Origin: Metallosphaera tengchongensis
Lineage (GTDB): Archaea > Thermoproteota > Thermoprotei_A > Sulfolobales > Sulfolobaceae
NCBI RefSeq assembly: GCF_013343295.1
Contig: NZ_CP049074.1
Location: forward strand, 1 to 64,000
Reading direction: 5' to 3'
DNA: 64,000 bases
The notes under the pieces are model-generated. The model saw only the letters and a list, made by a program, of their open reading frames with translations. It was not told the origin of the DNA and did not search any database. Below are positions 34,930-44,365 of the stretch, piece by piece. Numbering within the stretch: the stretch's first letter is position 1; each line of letters begins with the position of its first letter. The position numbers and the translations under genes were made by a program.

Positions 34930-35125
34930 TCATGGGGGTTTGGGTTTTATCGGGTCTCATATAACTTGATATCAATCCTCAACCCTTGGGCTTCAGGGGA
35001 ATCAAGCGGGTCTTCCTTCATCCTCCGCCCCTTAAAGTAACCCCGACCTACTAGTTGGAAAACGCACACGTCTCTGGTCTGAGCTTGCCCCTCTCAGGAT
35101 ATAATCCGCGTCTGTCACAGGTGAT
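34930..35125 (-). pseudogene. tnpB: C-terminal tnpB remnant, second copy
   Basis: Reading from the minus strand: CDRRGLYPERGKLRPETCAF, then after a frameshift GRRMKEDPLDSPEAQG and LRIDIKLYETR-stop. It is the same family as the remnant at 31210-31470, in the same orientation, and the C-terminal tail is more intact here. There is no hairpin between it and the permease stop at 34923, so its right end was lost. The two remnants flank the MinD/PadR/ABC block. Confidence 0.6.
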
Positions 35126-35279
35126 TACACTTAGGTGCTATCATATAAATAGTATTAAATGAATTCATATATCCCAGCGAGTTCACCAATGACTACGGTG
35201 TGAGCCCAGTCCTAAAGGTAGGAGGAATGGATGTTATGGTAACTTCCACCCGTGATAAACAAGGTCAGCCGCTCTTTTA

Positions 35280-35819
35280 TCATTGGGGTAAGGGTAGAAA
35301 GGACACGGCAATAACCATGAGAAGGACCGTTGCGGTGAGGAATACCATCCCAACTAGGGAGTAGAACCTGAGTTTAACCTTAAGTGCCTTCAGATCATCG
35401 GCCTTCCTAGGGTCGGAGGACCTGTATGCTTTGAACATTGACTCAAATGTTGACGCTATCTTTACTCCAACAAGAAAGCCAATTAGTCCTGTTATCGCCC
35501 CTGTGAAGATGCTGGCTCCCCATGGAGTTCCAAATATTACTTGGTACACCTTCCCCATTCCGCCCTCAAGATAGTAACCTATCATGTAGTGTATAAACTC
35601 CCCTGCACCGAAAACCATAGTCAACAACCCCACTGCTTCGGCGAAGCTTAACACAGATGGGAAGACGTCCCTCATTAACTCAAACAGAGTGGACTCTGAA
35701 AGTTTGGACAACTTCGGAGCGAAAACAGCACCGAATAACATTACAGCACCGAAGTAAATAAGGGATGAAAAGCCGTGAACGACGTTTAGGAGGATTGAAA
35801 TAGGGACAGATTGAATCAT
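35280..35819 (-). CDS. Four-helix membrane protein, CopD/DUF2269-like
   Basis: 179 residues, four membrane segments (about 7-33, 55-80, 100-125, 148-172). A His in the first helix (LNVVHGFSSLIYFGAVMLFGAVFAP) and a second in helix 2 (GAGEFIHYMIG) resemble copper-resistance-D or DUF2269-type haem/copper membrane proteins. The gene at 43717 encodes a similar His-in-helix-1 protein. Role unknown; it stands alone downstream of the tnpB remnant. Confidence 0.6.
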   Translation of the reverse strand: MIQSVPISILLNVVHGFSSLIYFGAVMLFGAVFAPKLSKLSESTLFELMRDVFPSVLSFAEAVGLLTMVFGAGEFIHYMIGYYLEGGMGKVYQVIFGTPWGASIFTGAITGLIGFLVGVKIASTFESMFKAYRSSDPRKADDLKALKVKLRFYSLVGMVFLTATVLLMVIAVSFLPLPQ

Positions 35820-36222
35820 CTACGCGTCACCATGTCCATGAGACAACCCACTATAGCCGTGGGGAATTCCCGCATAAAAACTTTGTTTTAAAGTTTATAG
35901 TACTTTAGAACTAAAGTTAAGTTAAACCAATATTCCTCTAGATTAGGGTAAAAGTTGATTTCATCCCAAAGAGCTGAAACAATACTGATAAGTGTTGGGA
36001 AGTAAACACTCTTTCTTGAAAATTTACCTGAATAAAGATGGAAACATGCGTCTCAACCTGTTCTCCACTGTTTACCGAAGTTTGTCCTAAATAGTTGATA
36101 GTTTTGTATAGTAACCTTTAACTGACCTCCTCCCCGCCCTAAAGGGCCAGGCTTGTCCTTCCTTTGTCATGGACAAGTTAAATGAAATGCTGTTCAAGCT
36201 AAAAGACAAAAAGGAATAGACG
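35820..36222. other. Intergenic region with one TnpB-type hairpin
   Basis: About 400 bases. A well-preserved hairpin copy lies at 36122-36169 (minus orientation), next to the 3' end of malA. The remainder is AT-rich, and the 35820-35910 part is the upstream region of the 35280-35819 gene. No ORF supported. Confidence 0.4.
36122..36169 (-). repeat. TnpB-type right-end hairpin, solo copy
   Basis: CTGACCTCCT, core CCCGCCCTAAAGGGCCAGG, then CTTGTCCTTC and TTTGTCA. The best-conserved class, with a stem of GCCCT/AGGGC. No tnpB is adjacent. It sits downstream of malA and could also act as a terminator-like hairpin for that transcript. Confidence 0.65.
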
Positions 36223-38202
36223 TTACAACTTGACTTCGTTTACTTCCCTTCCGACCTCGAGGACCTCTCCTTTACCCAATACCCTTATAGACCTAACTAA
36301 CGTTGGGGCGCTGAACCTCAGCGTTCCACCAGTGTATTCCACCAGAACGTTGTCCACCTTGGTCCTCCCCTCTCCGAACAGGACAATTTCCCCATCTGAG
36401 AGCAGTAACACTGAACCCTCCCTCACATATATTGGAAGTTCGTCCCTTGTCTTCACCCAGCCTTGCATAACCTCTCCGGACCAGAAGTCAGCCCACCTTC
36501 CTGGCGGGAGATAAACGTATCTCTCCTCTGAAGGTGATATGTTGGGAGCGTAAAGTACGTGACTCCCGACCATATATTCATCCTCCACCTTGTAGCTGTC
36601 TTCGTCTTCTTGAAAATCATAAAATAGAGGTCTGATTATAGGGTGACCTGTACGATGCGCCTCCTCGGCCAAGGAGTAAATATAGGGAAGGAAACTGTAT
36701 CTAGTTTCAAAGACCTTCCTAACCCTCTCCTTGTGGAAGGAAGGGAGGTAAATTGGCTCAGTATCCACTCCATCCTTGTTCTTATGAGTTCTAAAGAAAG
36801 GGAAGAACAACGCCAGTTGAAATTGCCTCACAAGTATCTCAGGCGAATTCTCTATCTCCGGGAACTCTCTTCCTTGAAATCCCCCTATGTCGATCCCGAC
36901 GTAAGGTACTCCAGAGATTGAGATTCCCAATACCAACTGGAGTTGAAGCCTGAGCTGGTTCCAGGATGAGGTGTTGTCCCCTGTCCACACACCTGCATAC
37001 CTTTGTATTCCCGCGAAACCTGATCTGCTCAGGATAAACGGCTTAGAGCTTACTTTGGTCATACCCTCGTAGGTTGCCATTGCCTCATAGTAGGGATAAG
37101 CGTTTCTCAACTTGTCATGTTTCACCTTCTTTCCCTTAAAGGTGTGAACTACATCGTGTGGGAAGACGTAATGGAAAGGGCTCTCCTTAAAGCAGTCCTT
37201 AATCTCCCTCAACGCAAACAACTTGGTGAAGTCCGTGGGCTCATTCATGTCCAACCATATTCCGTCTATGCCCTGAGACGTCCACTTTGCTATCAAATTC
37301 TCCCACCATTTCCTAGCCTTCTCCTGAAAGAAGTCTGGGTAGACACAGTTCCCTGCCCAGAGCTTGCCCACGAAGAGGTCTTCCCTCTCGGTCTCGCAGA
37401 AGACGCCCTCCTGCAGCCCTGATAGGAACACGTCGTATCCCTGGTCCGCCCTCACGCTGTGGTCCACTATGGTGATTACCTTGACATCCCTCAAGTGAAG
37501 TTCCTCTATCAACTTATTGGGATTGGGGAACCTCTCTGGGTGCCAAGTGAATAGTTTGAAGTTATCCATGAAGTCGATATCCAGGAAAACCCCTGTTACC
37601 TTGAAACCGTCCTTGTTGAGGGCGTCTACCATCTCAATGATCCTTTCCTGTGGGAAGTAAGAGAACCGGGAGATCATGTAACCTAAGGCCCACTTTGGTG
37701 GTAAGTAAGGTAAGCCTGTCAGTTTTGAGTACCTCTCTAGGACATCTTTAATCTTAGGTCCTTGGAAGACGAAGAGCTCCAGCTCCCCCTCTGGCACTTC
37801 AACCTTTACTTTGTCATATTCGCTCTGCCCAACATCAATGACTAGTTTAGAGGCTGAGTTGAAGAAGTATCCCGTAGCCTCGCCACCATAAATTGTAATA
37901 AAAAATGGGATATTGAGGTACAGCGGGTCGCTGTACTTGTTGTAAGCTCCAGCATCAACGTTGTACATTACGTACTTTCTTCTCCTCCTGTCAAGCTCAA
38001 ACGCCTTCTCTCCAAGACCTACCACGTGCTCCTTCAGGTGGAGGGGTTTAATTAAGGTAAGAGGGTTGCCTTCTTTAATACTTAAACCCAGGGACTCCAA
38101 GGGCATGGATGACCTGGTCCCTGAGAAAGGGAAATCCACAGGTGTCAGAGGTTGGTTTATTCTAATTCTGTATATACCCTGACTTTCCTCGATTTCTATC
38201 AT
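36223..38202 (-). CDS. malA: Alpha-glucosidase, GH31
   Basis: 659 residues. GH31 enzymes remove alpha-glucose from the non-reducing end of maltodextrins with retention. The catalytic nucleophile is the Asp in GIDGIWLDMNEPTDF and the acid/base is the Asp in YAGVWTGDNTSSWNQL. The GDN motif, YPYYEAMATYEGM and the C-terminal beta domain with LYAPNISPSEERYVYLPPG agree with MalA of Sulfolobus. No signal peptide is visible, so it is intracellular. It acts on maltodextrins from glycogen or starch, linking to the tre genes and the glucoamylase in this window. Confidence 0.93.
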   Translation of the reverse strand: MIEIEESQGIYRIRINQPLTPVDFPFSGTRSSMPLESLGLSIKEGNPLTLIKPLHLKEHVVGLGEKAFELDRRRRKYVMYNVDAGAYNKYSDPLYLNIPFFITIYGGEATGYFFNSASKLVIDVGQSEYDKVKVEVPEGELELFVFQGPKIKDVLERYSKLTGLPYLPPKWALGYMISRFSYFPQERIIEMVDALNKDGFKVTGVFLDIDFMDNFKLFTWHPERFPNPNKLIEELHLRDVKVITIVDHSVRADQGYDVFLSGLQEGVFCETEREDLFVGKLWAGNCVYPDFFQEKARKWWENLIAKWTSQGIDGIWLDMNEPTDFTKLFALREIKDCFKESPFHYVFPHDVVHTFKGKKVKHDKLRNAYPYYEAMATYEGMTKVSSKPFILSRSGFAGIQRYAGVWTGDNTSSWNQLRLQLQLVLGISISGVPYVGIDIGGFQGREFPEIENSPEILVRQFQLALFFPFFRTHKNKDGVDTEPIYLPSFHKERVRKVFETRYSFLPYIYSLAEEAHRTGHPIIRPLFYDFQEDEDSYKVEDEYMVGSHVLYAPNISPSEERYVYLPPGRWADFWSGEVMQGWVKTRDELPIYVREGSVLLLSDGEIVLFGEGRTKVDNVLVEYTGGTLRFSAPTLVRSIRVLGKGEVLEVGREVNEVKL

Positions 38203-38701
38203 GGAAGTATTGATGATAGGAAAGTTATAAGGTTCAGTGAAGTCCCCGAATCCAGGGTGATAGTGGCCGAAGATCAGGCCTTAGGTCTACCGCTGGACGA
38301 ATAGAGTAGGGTGGGTTTTAAAGGCACCCACCAACTATGTAGTGGTGGGAGTGAAGGTGGTAAACCATAGATTAGTGAACCCTATAGGAACCCCGCCTTT
38401 TGGGGGAAGAGGTCAGAAAGTTAACTAGCCTCACATACCCCTATTCCTTTGGTGAGAGCTCCCACTAGGAATCAGGGATATGTATTAAGGAGGATGGACA
38501 GCCTGATTTTTATTTTCCCTTTTGGGTCTCCTTTCCCTCTCTCTTAGTAATAGTACCCCATTGAAAAATAGAAAGCTTTTACCTGACCCTAAAGGGAGAG
38601 GCTTGTCCTTCTTTTGTCAGGTTCCCTCTCTATTTTAACCTGTTGTCAACCGACATGGATCTACACCTAGAGGGAGGTCCAGTTCAAGGTATTCAGAGAA
38701 T
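38203..38701. other. Intergenic region with two opposite hairpin relics
   Basis: About 500 bases between malA and proC. A plus-oriented relic lies at 38387-38415 (CCCCGCCTTTTGGGGGAAG) and a minus-oriented one at 38583-38620 (CTGACCCTAAAGGGAGAGG). The pair are in opposite orientation about 170 bases apart, which looks like the two ends of an excised or deleted element, but no tnpB peptide remains between them. No ORF supported. Confidence 0.5.
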
Positions 38702-39514
38702 TTACCATCTCTCCGTATCTTCTTTAATTCTCCCATCTATAACTCTCCCCAACTCGCTAGCTCTCTTGCTAGCGCTTTCAACGGTCTCAATTAACGCAGC
38801 CTTAACCCCCTTCTCCTCCATTACCTTCAGTCCCCTAATCGTAGTACCTGCAGGAGTAATTACGTTATCCCTAACCTCAGCGGGGTGGCCCTTATGGGAC
38901 CTCAAGTTCCTCGCCGTTCCCTCCAGCATGTCCAATACCGCTGAATACGCCAGTTCTCTTGGCATACCAGACGCTACTGCACCAAGAACTAAGCTATCAA
39001 TTATCTCTGAAACGAAGGCTGGACCGCTTCCTATAAGCGCTGTCCAAACATCCATAAAATCTTCGTTTATCCAATAGGTTGATCCTAAGCCCTTAAAGAA
39101 CGTCTCAACGAGCTCCTTCCCTCTACCATCTCCAGTCAAAGCCGTCGTGGACATCTTTACCGTGGCGTTAATGTTGGGCATAGCTCTGAACACCGACGCG
39201 CCTTCCATGATTCTTTTGAGCGTCTCTAGCCTAACCCCGGCCATAACTGAAACTACTACCTTATCCCTCCAGATGTTTCTCGTAGTCCCCCTCACTAAGT
39301 CAGGGAAATGCTGTGGCTTTACGCTTATGAGAATCAGGTCGGAAGTCGAAATGGCCTCCTGGTTATTGGATGTGGCTTTAGCTCCCAACTCCAATACTCT
39401 CCGCAAGGTTACGTCAGTCCTACCTGTGCCTATTACCTCGTATCCTCTGGATATTGCAGATGATATCAAGGAAGAACCAATGTTTCCTGAGCCCAAAATG
39501 GCGACCTTAACCAT
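38702..39514 (-). CDS. proC: Pyrroline-5-carboxylate reductase
   Basis: 270 residues, the usual length. It reduces 1-pyrroline-5-carboxylate to L-proline with NAD(P)H, the last step of proline synthesis. The Rossmann motif is VAILGSGNIGSSLISSAISRGYEV at the N-terminus; IISVKPQHFPD and SVMAGVRLETL are typical, and the substrate-binding GSGPAFVSEIIDSLVLGAV and PAEVRDNVITPAGTTIRGL blocks are intact. It stands alone here, downstream of two hairpin relics. Confidence 0.95.
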   Translation of the reverse strand: MVKVAILGSGNIGSSLISSAISRGYEVIGTGRTDVTLRRVLELGAKATSNNQEAISTSDLILISVKPQHFPDLVRGTTRNIWRDKVVVSVMAGVRLETLKRIMEGASVFRAMPNINATVKMSTTALTGDGRGKELVETFFKGLGSTYWINEDFMDVWTALIGSGPAFVSEIIDSLVLGAVASGMPRELAYSAVLDMLEGTARNLRSHKGHPAEVRDNVITPAGTTIRGLKVMEEKGVKAALIETVESASKRASELGRVIDGRIKEDTERW

Positions 39515-39835
39515 GATGTTCTCTCGGAAATTTTGGATTTATGTTTAAAAACTTGTGAGAGCGTCCTAGGAAACTCCACACTGGTGGTGAAGAACGGATC
39601 TGACCTCCTCCCCGCCCTGAAGGGCGAGGGTTGTCCTCACTTTGTCAACAAACACATCGGATCTCTTTGTCTCTCGAGATAACTGAGCAGTTAAACCTCA
39701 GTTTCCACTGTCGCGTCGTTAGGTTAGCAACCAGTTCTCAAGATGAGAAAAAGATTCAATTTCTTAATCTTTCAGATCTCCGCCCAGCCCAAAAGGGAAA
39801 TGCCCGTCCTTCCTCGTAAAGAACCTCTTAGATCC
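39515..39835. other. Intergenic region with two minus-strand hairpin relics
   Basis: About 320 bases. A well-preserved copy lies at 39600-39647 and a weak copy at 39777-39814. No ORF supported; the left part is the upstream region of proC. Confidence 0.45.
39600..39647 (-). repeat. TnpB-type right-end hairpin, solo copy
   Basis: CTGACCTCCT then CCCGCCCTGAAGGGCGAGG and GTTGTCCTCAC, TTTGTCA. The stem GCCCT/AGGGC is intact. It lies about 86 bases upstream of proC, with no tnpB nearby. Confidence 0.65.
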
Positions 39836-40495
39836 TCAGCCTCTAGGATTTAAAATTCTAGCCTTTATATGGTGAAACTCGTGGTCTGACAACAGGAGTT
39901 CTCTTACAGCTGACACTCCCCTTTCCTTCAGACTCTCATCAAATTGAAGACTGGACTGAACGCCTTCACACAAGCTCCTCCTTACGTTGTCCCTCATTTC
40001 CCCCATCTCCTTCACTACCTCCTTGAGGGAGTAAGCCTCAATGCCCAAACTCTCCGACAAGAATCTAGCCTCCCTTAACACTTTCCTCAATTGGTGGAAG
40101 TCCGTCGCTTCCCTAGCCTGGAAAAAGGCGCTCAAAAGGTTCTGAGCCACTAGGTATCTTGATCCGTAAAGTTTGGGAAGACGGGTTAGGAAACCGGATA
40201 ATCTCAAGGTCTTAGCGACGACTTTGTCCCTATCTATTTTAGGACATCCGTGGACATCCATGTCCCTCACCTTGCCTAAATCTTTCAGCAACCCCCTTGT
40301 AAGATCAATGAGCCCGTAGTCTCCATGCAGGGGGTAAAGAGCTTTAGCCACAACGTAGAACCTCCTTAGCTCAACCCTAGCGTCATGAACGCTCTCTTGG
40401 GAGAACCCAATGATCTCCAAGAAATTTCCCAAGTGCTCATTGGCGTAGTCCTCGGGCCTAATCAATTCTATCCCCAATAATTTTAACGATCTCAC
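39836..40495 (-). CDS. CHAD domain protein (polyphosphate-associated)
   Basis: 219 residues from a GTG at 40495, or fewer from a TTG at 40465. The CHAD histidine-helix signature is in SVHDARVELRRFYVVAKALYPL and LGKVRDMDVHG. CHAD proteins bind polyphosphate and often accompany polyphosphate enzymes. It is last in the operon below SixA, PPX and two kinase-like proteins, and overlaps the previous gene by 38 bases if the GTG is used. Probably cytosolic and positively charged enough to hold polyphosphate. Confidence 0.85.
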   Translation of the reverse strand: MRSLKLLGIELIRPEDYANEHLGNFLEIIGFSQESVHDARVELRRFYVVAKALYPLHGDYGLIDLTRGLLKDLGKVRDMDVHGCPKIDRDKVVAKTLRLSGFLTRLPKLYGSRYLVAQNLLSAFFQAREATDFHQLRKVLREARFLSESLGIEAYSLKEVVKEMGEMRDNVRRSLCEGVQSSLQFDESLKERGVSAVRELLLSDHEFHHIKARILNPRG

Positions 40496-41084
40496 TCCTA
40501 ACCACCTCGTAGTTCCTGGTGGTGTCCACCATGAAGGAATTAGTCATCAACGTCTTAAGGTGGTTCTGGAACTGCTCTAGATACTGTCTGTAGGACGAGA
40601 ACAGCTCCTCATTGATACAGATATCTATCCCAGAACTTAAGGGGTCCAAGCTCCCTTTTTTACGCAATATCCTCCTGATAACTTCCTCAGGCGTCGAGGT
40701 TAAACCTATGCTAATATCTGCCTTAGGGAGGGAGCTCAGGACGTCCTTCATCCAATCTATCTCCAGCCCCCTAGTTAGTCCCCATGCAATGAGGGTAGAA
40801 GTGTACCCGTCCGCTAAGGCAAGGAAACCGGCCTTTATCATTGGTTTCACCAAATTCTCGACCTGATCCGCCAGGTCAGTAACGTAAGAGAGGAATAGAG
40901 TCCTCCTTTGGAAAACTATGTCCCTCTTCTTCTTGGCTAACGGTTCTCCCATGAGCTTCGATAAGCCCAGTCCGAACGTCACTACCCCATAGCCCTGTTC
41001 CTCTAGGTACATCCTCAACGCATTAGCGTGAAAGGTCCTACCGGACCCCTCTGAACCCTCGAGTGCTATGATCTTACCTTCCAC
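40458..41084 (-). CDS. Thymidylate-kinase-like P-loop protein with altered Walker A
   Basis: 208 residues from a GTG at 41084. The fold is TMK-like: [20 protein letters not shown] corresponds to the P-loop, but the invariant Lys is Arg (G-S-G-R-T). The canonical dTMP motif (TREPGGT) is missing, while the DRY-like region reads LADGYTSTL. It overlaps the upstream TMK-like gene by 19 bases. It may be a non-catalytic partner, or use Arg; loss of Lys usually cripples phosphate transfer. The tmk annotation many pipelines would give is doubtful. Confidence 0.75.
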   Translation of the reverse strand: MEGKIIALEGSEGSGRTFHANALRMYLEEQGYGVVTFGLGLSKLMGEPLAKKKRDIVFQRRTLFLSYVTDLADQVENLVKPMIKAGFLALADGYTSTLIAWGLTRGLEIDWMKDVLSSLPKADISIGLTSTPEEVIRRILRKKGSLDPLSSGIDICINEELFSSYRQYLEQFQNHLKTLMTNSFMVDTTRNYEVVRSEIVKIIGDRID

Positions 41085-41704
41085 AGCTCGCTCACCCTTT
41101 TCCTTATCTCAACCTGGATTTCCCTAGGGGATCTGTTCCCATCAATCATGACAAAGCCTTCCTCCATGGCAATCTTATCGTAGAGCTCCAATACTTTTCC
41201 CTGATATGTAAGGAAACCCTCCTCAGGGTCAAGTCCAGGGAAAACGTCAGCTCCAGCCTCCTGCGGCTTAATTCCACGCTTATTTTCCTTTATTCTCTCA
41301 AGGGCTATCTCAGGGGTGACCCTGATGAAGAAGGTGATGTCCGGCTTTATGGCGAAGGAGTAAAGCCTTTTGACCCAATTCAGATCCACACCCCTAACGG
41401 AGTCCCTAGCGTAAGCCGTGTAAACGTACCTATCAGATACAATGGTGAAACCGCTCCTATACATGGGGAGGATAAGCTTCTCGTATCTATCAGCGAAGTC
41501 AGTGGCGTGTATTAGGCTAAAGGTCAGTGGGGTAAGGAGGTTCTTCTTCTTAGCCTCCTTTATTACCTCATGTATCCAGTCCGAAGAGTTCCACTCTGTG
41601 AGATAAGTATCAACCTTTGTCTCCAACCAGTCCTTTAGGAGCTTAGCTTGACTGGATTTCCCTGAGCCGTCTATTCCCTCAAAGGCTATCACTTTCCCTG
41701 ACAT
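41066..41704 (-). CDS. Thymidylate-kinase-like kinase, possibly archaeal polyphosphate kinase (PPK3-like)
   Basis: 212 residues from the ATG at 41704, which overlaps the ppx stop (TGATG). P-loop IDGSGKSSQ is intact, and [16 protein letters not shown] carries a DRY motif. In place of the dTMP-binding TREPGGT it has [10 protein letters not shown], so thymidylate kinase activity is not assured. A TMK-like polyphosphate kinase (PPK3) has been reported near ppx in Sulfolobales, and this operon matches that context. Either reading is possible, but the polyphosphate one fits better. Confidence 0.8.
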   Translation of the reverse strand: MSGKVIAFEGIDGSGKSSQAKLLKDWLETKVDTYLTEWNSSDWIHEVIKEAKKKNLLTPLTFSLIHATDFADRYEKLILPMYRSGFTIVSDRYVYTAYARDSVRGVDLNWVKRLYSFAIKPDITFFIRVTPEIALERIKENKRGIKPQEAGADVFPGLDPEEGFLTYQGKVLELYDKIAMEEGFVMIDGNRSPREIQVEIRKRVSELWKVRS

Positions 41705-42966
41705 CAATAGACACCCAATGGAAACTTCTTCACTACAGTCTTCACGACCTTTGACATGGCCTCTATCTTTTCCAACTTAGAGTCCACCCCCAGCCTTTGA
41801 AGGTCCTTTTTCCTCACCTTAGAAGAAGCCCCCTTACACACAAGGGAAACGATGCCTAGGTCCCTCTTCTGAAATCCTGGGAAAAGGGAATAGGTCAGGT
41901 ACCTATAACACGCATCAAAGGGGTCGTCCCAGCCTACTTCCATAAAAATGTGGGAGACGTAAGCGGAAATCCCTGCAATCTCAGATCCGGTCAGCTTCTC
42001 AGCCTCCAGCCTTATCTCTCTGGGAGGCCTCACATTCATGAAGTAAGCCATGGACTCTAACCATCCGTCCCTCATTTCTGCGACCGACTGTTCCTCACCC
42101 CTCATCACCTTACCCTCCCTCATCCCAAACTCCGAAACTAGAAGGGAAGGAGCATCAAATAGACTCATCAGTTCTTCAATGACAACGATGGCTGCCTTTA
42201 CCGTGGGTGCCCTTTCCTTCCCTATCCCGGGGAGTGAGGAGATCTCCTGGAGGTTCATGGACCATAGGGTCTTGCTTATGCTCTTGACCTTCTCATGGGT
42301 CACTTTGTAGCCATGAACGTGGGAAAACTTCATACCATCCATCCTCATCAGCAATCTGCCTATGGATCTGACGTTACCGCCAGAGCCCACCATGTTTGGA
42401 ACTACCCAGCTTGGTAAGGAGAAGAGGTAATTCCTCACTTCCTTTCTCATCCCATCCTCGGATCCAAAGGTCTTTGTAAGCTTCAGTGCCCCTAGTGGGA
42501 AGTGGAATATCTTCCCCAGAGACCTATTCTCCACGTAGATCACCTCTAGGGATCCTCCCCCTAGCTCAAAGACCACCCCATCAGTAAAGGGTAGGGAGTT
42601 TAGGGCCCCCAATGCTGCCAGCCTTCCCTCCTCCTCTCCTGGTACTATTTGAATTTCCCAGCCCAACGCCTTAGAGAGCCTCTTGGAGACTTCCTCCCCA
42701 TTCCTAGCCAACCTGAACGCGCTTGTCCCTAACGGGTGGACAGTTTCCACACCCCTCCTCTCCAACACGGATCTGAACTTTATCATCACCCTCTCCGCTT
42801 CCTCTATTTTTTCCTGTCTGATCTCACCTCCTTCGTCAACGCCTTCCCCAAGCCTGGTAAACTCCTTCATGCTACCCAATGTCCTGAAGGTGTTCCTTTC
42901 ACCCCTTTGGAATAGGGATAGACGAATGGAGTTGTACCCTAGGTCTATTACCGCGACCTCGTCCAT
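41704..42966 (-). CDS. ppx: Exopolyphosphatase (Ppx/GppA family)
   Basis: 420 residues, the length of the Sulfolobales PPX. ASKHA fold: [19 protein letters not shown] (phosphate-1 loop) and [19 protein letters not shown] (phosphate-2 loop with catalytic Glu upstream). It hydrolyses terminal phosphates of polyphosphate. It is coupled to the neighbouring kinase (TGATG) and begins immediately after the SixA stop. With CHAD and kinase-like genes it forms a polyphosphate operon. Confidence 0.92.
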   Translation of the reverse strand: MDEVAVIDLGYNSIRLSLFQRGERNTFRTLGSMKEFTRLGEGVDEGGEIRQEKIEEAERVMIKFRSVLERRGVETVHPLGTSAFRLARNGEEVSKRLSKALGWEIQIVPGEEEGRLAALGALNSLPFTDGVVFELGGGSLEVIYVENRSLGKIFHFPLGALKLTKTFGSEDGMRKEVRNYLFSLPSWVVPNMVGSGGNVRSIGRLLMRMDGMKFSHVHGYKVTHEKVKSISKTLWSMNLQEISSLPGIGKERAPTVKAAIVVIEELMSLFDAPSLLVSEFGMREGKVMRGEEQSVAEMRDGWLESMAYFMNVRPPREIRLEAEKLTGSEIAGISAYVSHIFMEVGWDDPFDACYRYLTYSLFPGFQKRDLGIVSLVCKGASSKVRKKDLQRLGVDSKLEKIEAMSKVVKTVVKKFPLGVY

Positions 42967-43437
42967 CTAAATCAGCTTCATTACCTTTTGGGTTAGAAGT
43001 AGCTCAAGTCTAGTCTTCTTCTCCACTTGGTCTACCTCAACCACCGCCAATCCTCCTCTCTTGAGCTCTACCTCACTGTTGGTCAAAGTCTTCACTAACC
43101 TGGAGAGGGACGGCTCGTGACCGACAACGAGTACCGTACCCTGCCTCTCCTTAAGCTTCTCGGCCAGAGCCGTGGGGTCCATATTCGGGCTGAGCTCTTC
43201 AGTGACCTCAGGTCTAAGGTCTAGACCTAGCTCCTCTAGTATAACCTCGGCCGACTGCGCAGCTCTCAAAAGCGGACTAGTGATTACTTGTTCAACCTCG
43301 TATCCCATCTCCTCAATGAAGTTGGCTACTCTCCTCATTTGCTTTATTCCCTTCTTCACCAGTTTTCTGTTCTCGTCAGCTATTCCCTCTGTGTTGGGTT
43401 CGCTCTCACCATGTCTTACAATTAGAATTGTCGTCAT
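42967..43437 (-). CDS. Histidine phosphatase superfamily protein (SixA-like)
   Basis: 156 residues. The RHG motif is ILIVRHGESEPN, and the second His motif is VLVVGHEPSLSRLVK. SixA-like proteins dephosphorylate histidine phosphate or other phosphoesters. It is first in the polyphosphate operon, with its stop immediately adjacent to the ppx ATG. Its substrate here may be related to polyphosphate or to a phosphorylated protein, but this cannot be read from the sequence. Confidence 0.88.
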   Translation of the reverse strand: MTTILIVRHGESEPNTEGIADENRKLVKKGIKQMRRVANFIEEMGYEVEQVITSPLLRAAQSAEVILEELGLDLRPEVTEELSPNMDPTALAEKLKERQGTVLVVGHEPSLSRLVKTLTNSEVELKRGGLAVVEVDQVEKKTRLELLLTQKVMKLI

Positions 43438-43716
43438 GTGATATATTAGATAGGTAGATATATAAGATTTATCGGAAACCTGGGCTTGAATGTCTAGCCC
43501 TCATCTGTGGATCATGGGTTCGAACTTGTTAGGATTAGACCCGCGATCACACCAGGGCTAGGGAATTTCAATGAGGTTTCTCCACGCATGGGTTAGTCGT
43601 TCAAGATTAGCATCACGATTAGTTTCCTCTGAGGGAAATCGTGAGATGAACATCTGGCAAGAAATTTTAACGTCCTGAACAAAAGTAGAAGAACATGTTC
43701 ATCTCTTCAATAACTA

Positions 43717-44103
43717 ATGCTGTATCAAATAGCCTTTGCTGTCCACATGATAGGTTTAATAGGATGGGGAGGGTTAACTACGGGAGCTTATTACGTTCTC
43801 CAATGGGGCAAGTCTGACGACTCGAGGTTGCTCCTAGCGTATAGGAAATTAGTATATGTGGAGATCGCCTCCTTGGTCGCTATGACCGTTACAGGTCTCT
43901 TCATGTGGATGGAATTGGGATTCCCTTCTTGGGTGTATCCTGCATTTGCCATGGCCCCAGTCTTGGGGGTGGGAGAGCTCATCCACTGGAGGCTAACTTA
44001 CGTTGGAGATTTAGCGATTTTCTTAAGGAGAATGAGGTACCTCTCTGCATTTTATACAGTTATAGCCCTTCTTCTGATTTACGACATGGTGTTCAAGCCT
44101 TGA
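43717..44103 (+). CDS. Four-helix membrane protein with histidine in helix 1
   Basis: 128 residues, four membrane segments (about 1-25, 42-65, 72-90, 105-125). His10 (FAVHMIGLIGWGG) is in the first helix, and EIASLVAMTVTGLFMWMELG and GVGELIHWRL contain further possible ligands. It resembles the 179-residue protein at 35280-35819 and CopD/DUF2269-type proteins in general. Divergent from the polyphosphate operon (279 bases). Function unknown. Confidence 0.6.
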   Translation: MLYQIAFAVHMIGLIGWGGLTTGAYYVLQWGKSDDSRLLLAYRKLVYVEIASLVAMTVTGLFMWMELGFPSWVYPAFAMAPVLGVGELIHWRLTYVGDLAIFLRRMRYLSAFYTVIALLLIYDMVFKP

Positions 44104-44248
44104 TTGAAGGGCTGCTGGTTTACAAAGTTGGGAAAAGATTCACCCTTCATGGGGGAGTAGAAGTCAGGTTAAAACGAATGACGTCTCTATAGTCAGCTCA
44201 ACCTACTCAAGCCCCCTTAGGTTATAGATGTAGTCTAATAACAACGGA

Positions 44249-44295
44249 CTGACCGCCTCCCCGACTTGAAGGCTAGGTTTGTCCTTCCTTTATCA
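44249..44295 (-). repeat. TnpB-type right-end hairpin, solo copy
   Basis: CTGACCGCCTCCCCGACTTG, AAGGCTAGGTTTGTCCTTCC, then TTTATCA. Stem partly decayed. It lies between the four-helix protein and the zinc-ribbon repeat gene, about 70 bases upstream of the latter. Confidence 0.55.
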
Positions 44296-44365
44296 CTATA
44301 ATGACGAAGACCCAAATTAAACTATTTTGAATAGATTTATTTAGGAATATAGTGCATTTCATGAC

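Noticed and set aside
43494-43568. tRNA-like text (GGGTTCGAAC with AGCCCT/AGGGCT arms)
   Set aside because: The TTCGAA loop has no matching T stem, there is no consistent D or anticodon arm, and the outer arms do not give a 7-bp acceptor at the right distance on either strand. Probably chance inverted repeat.
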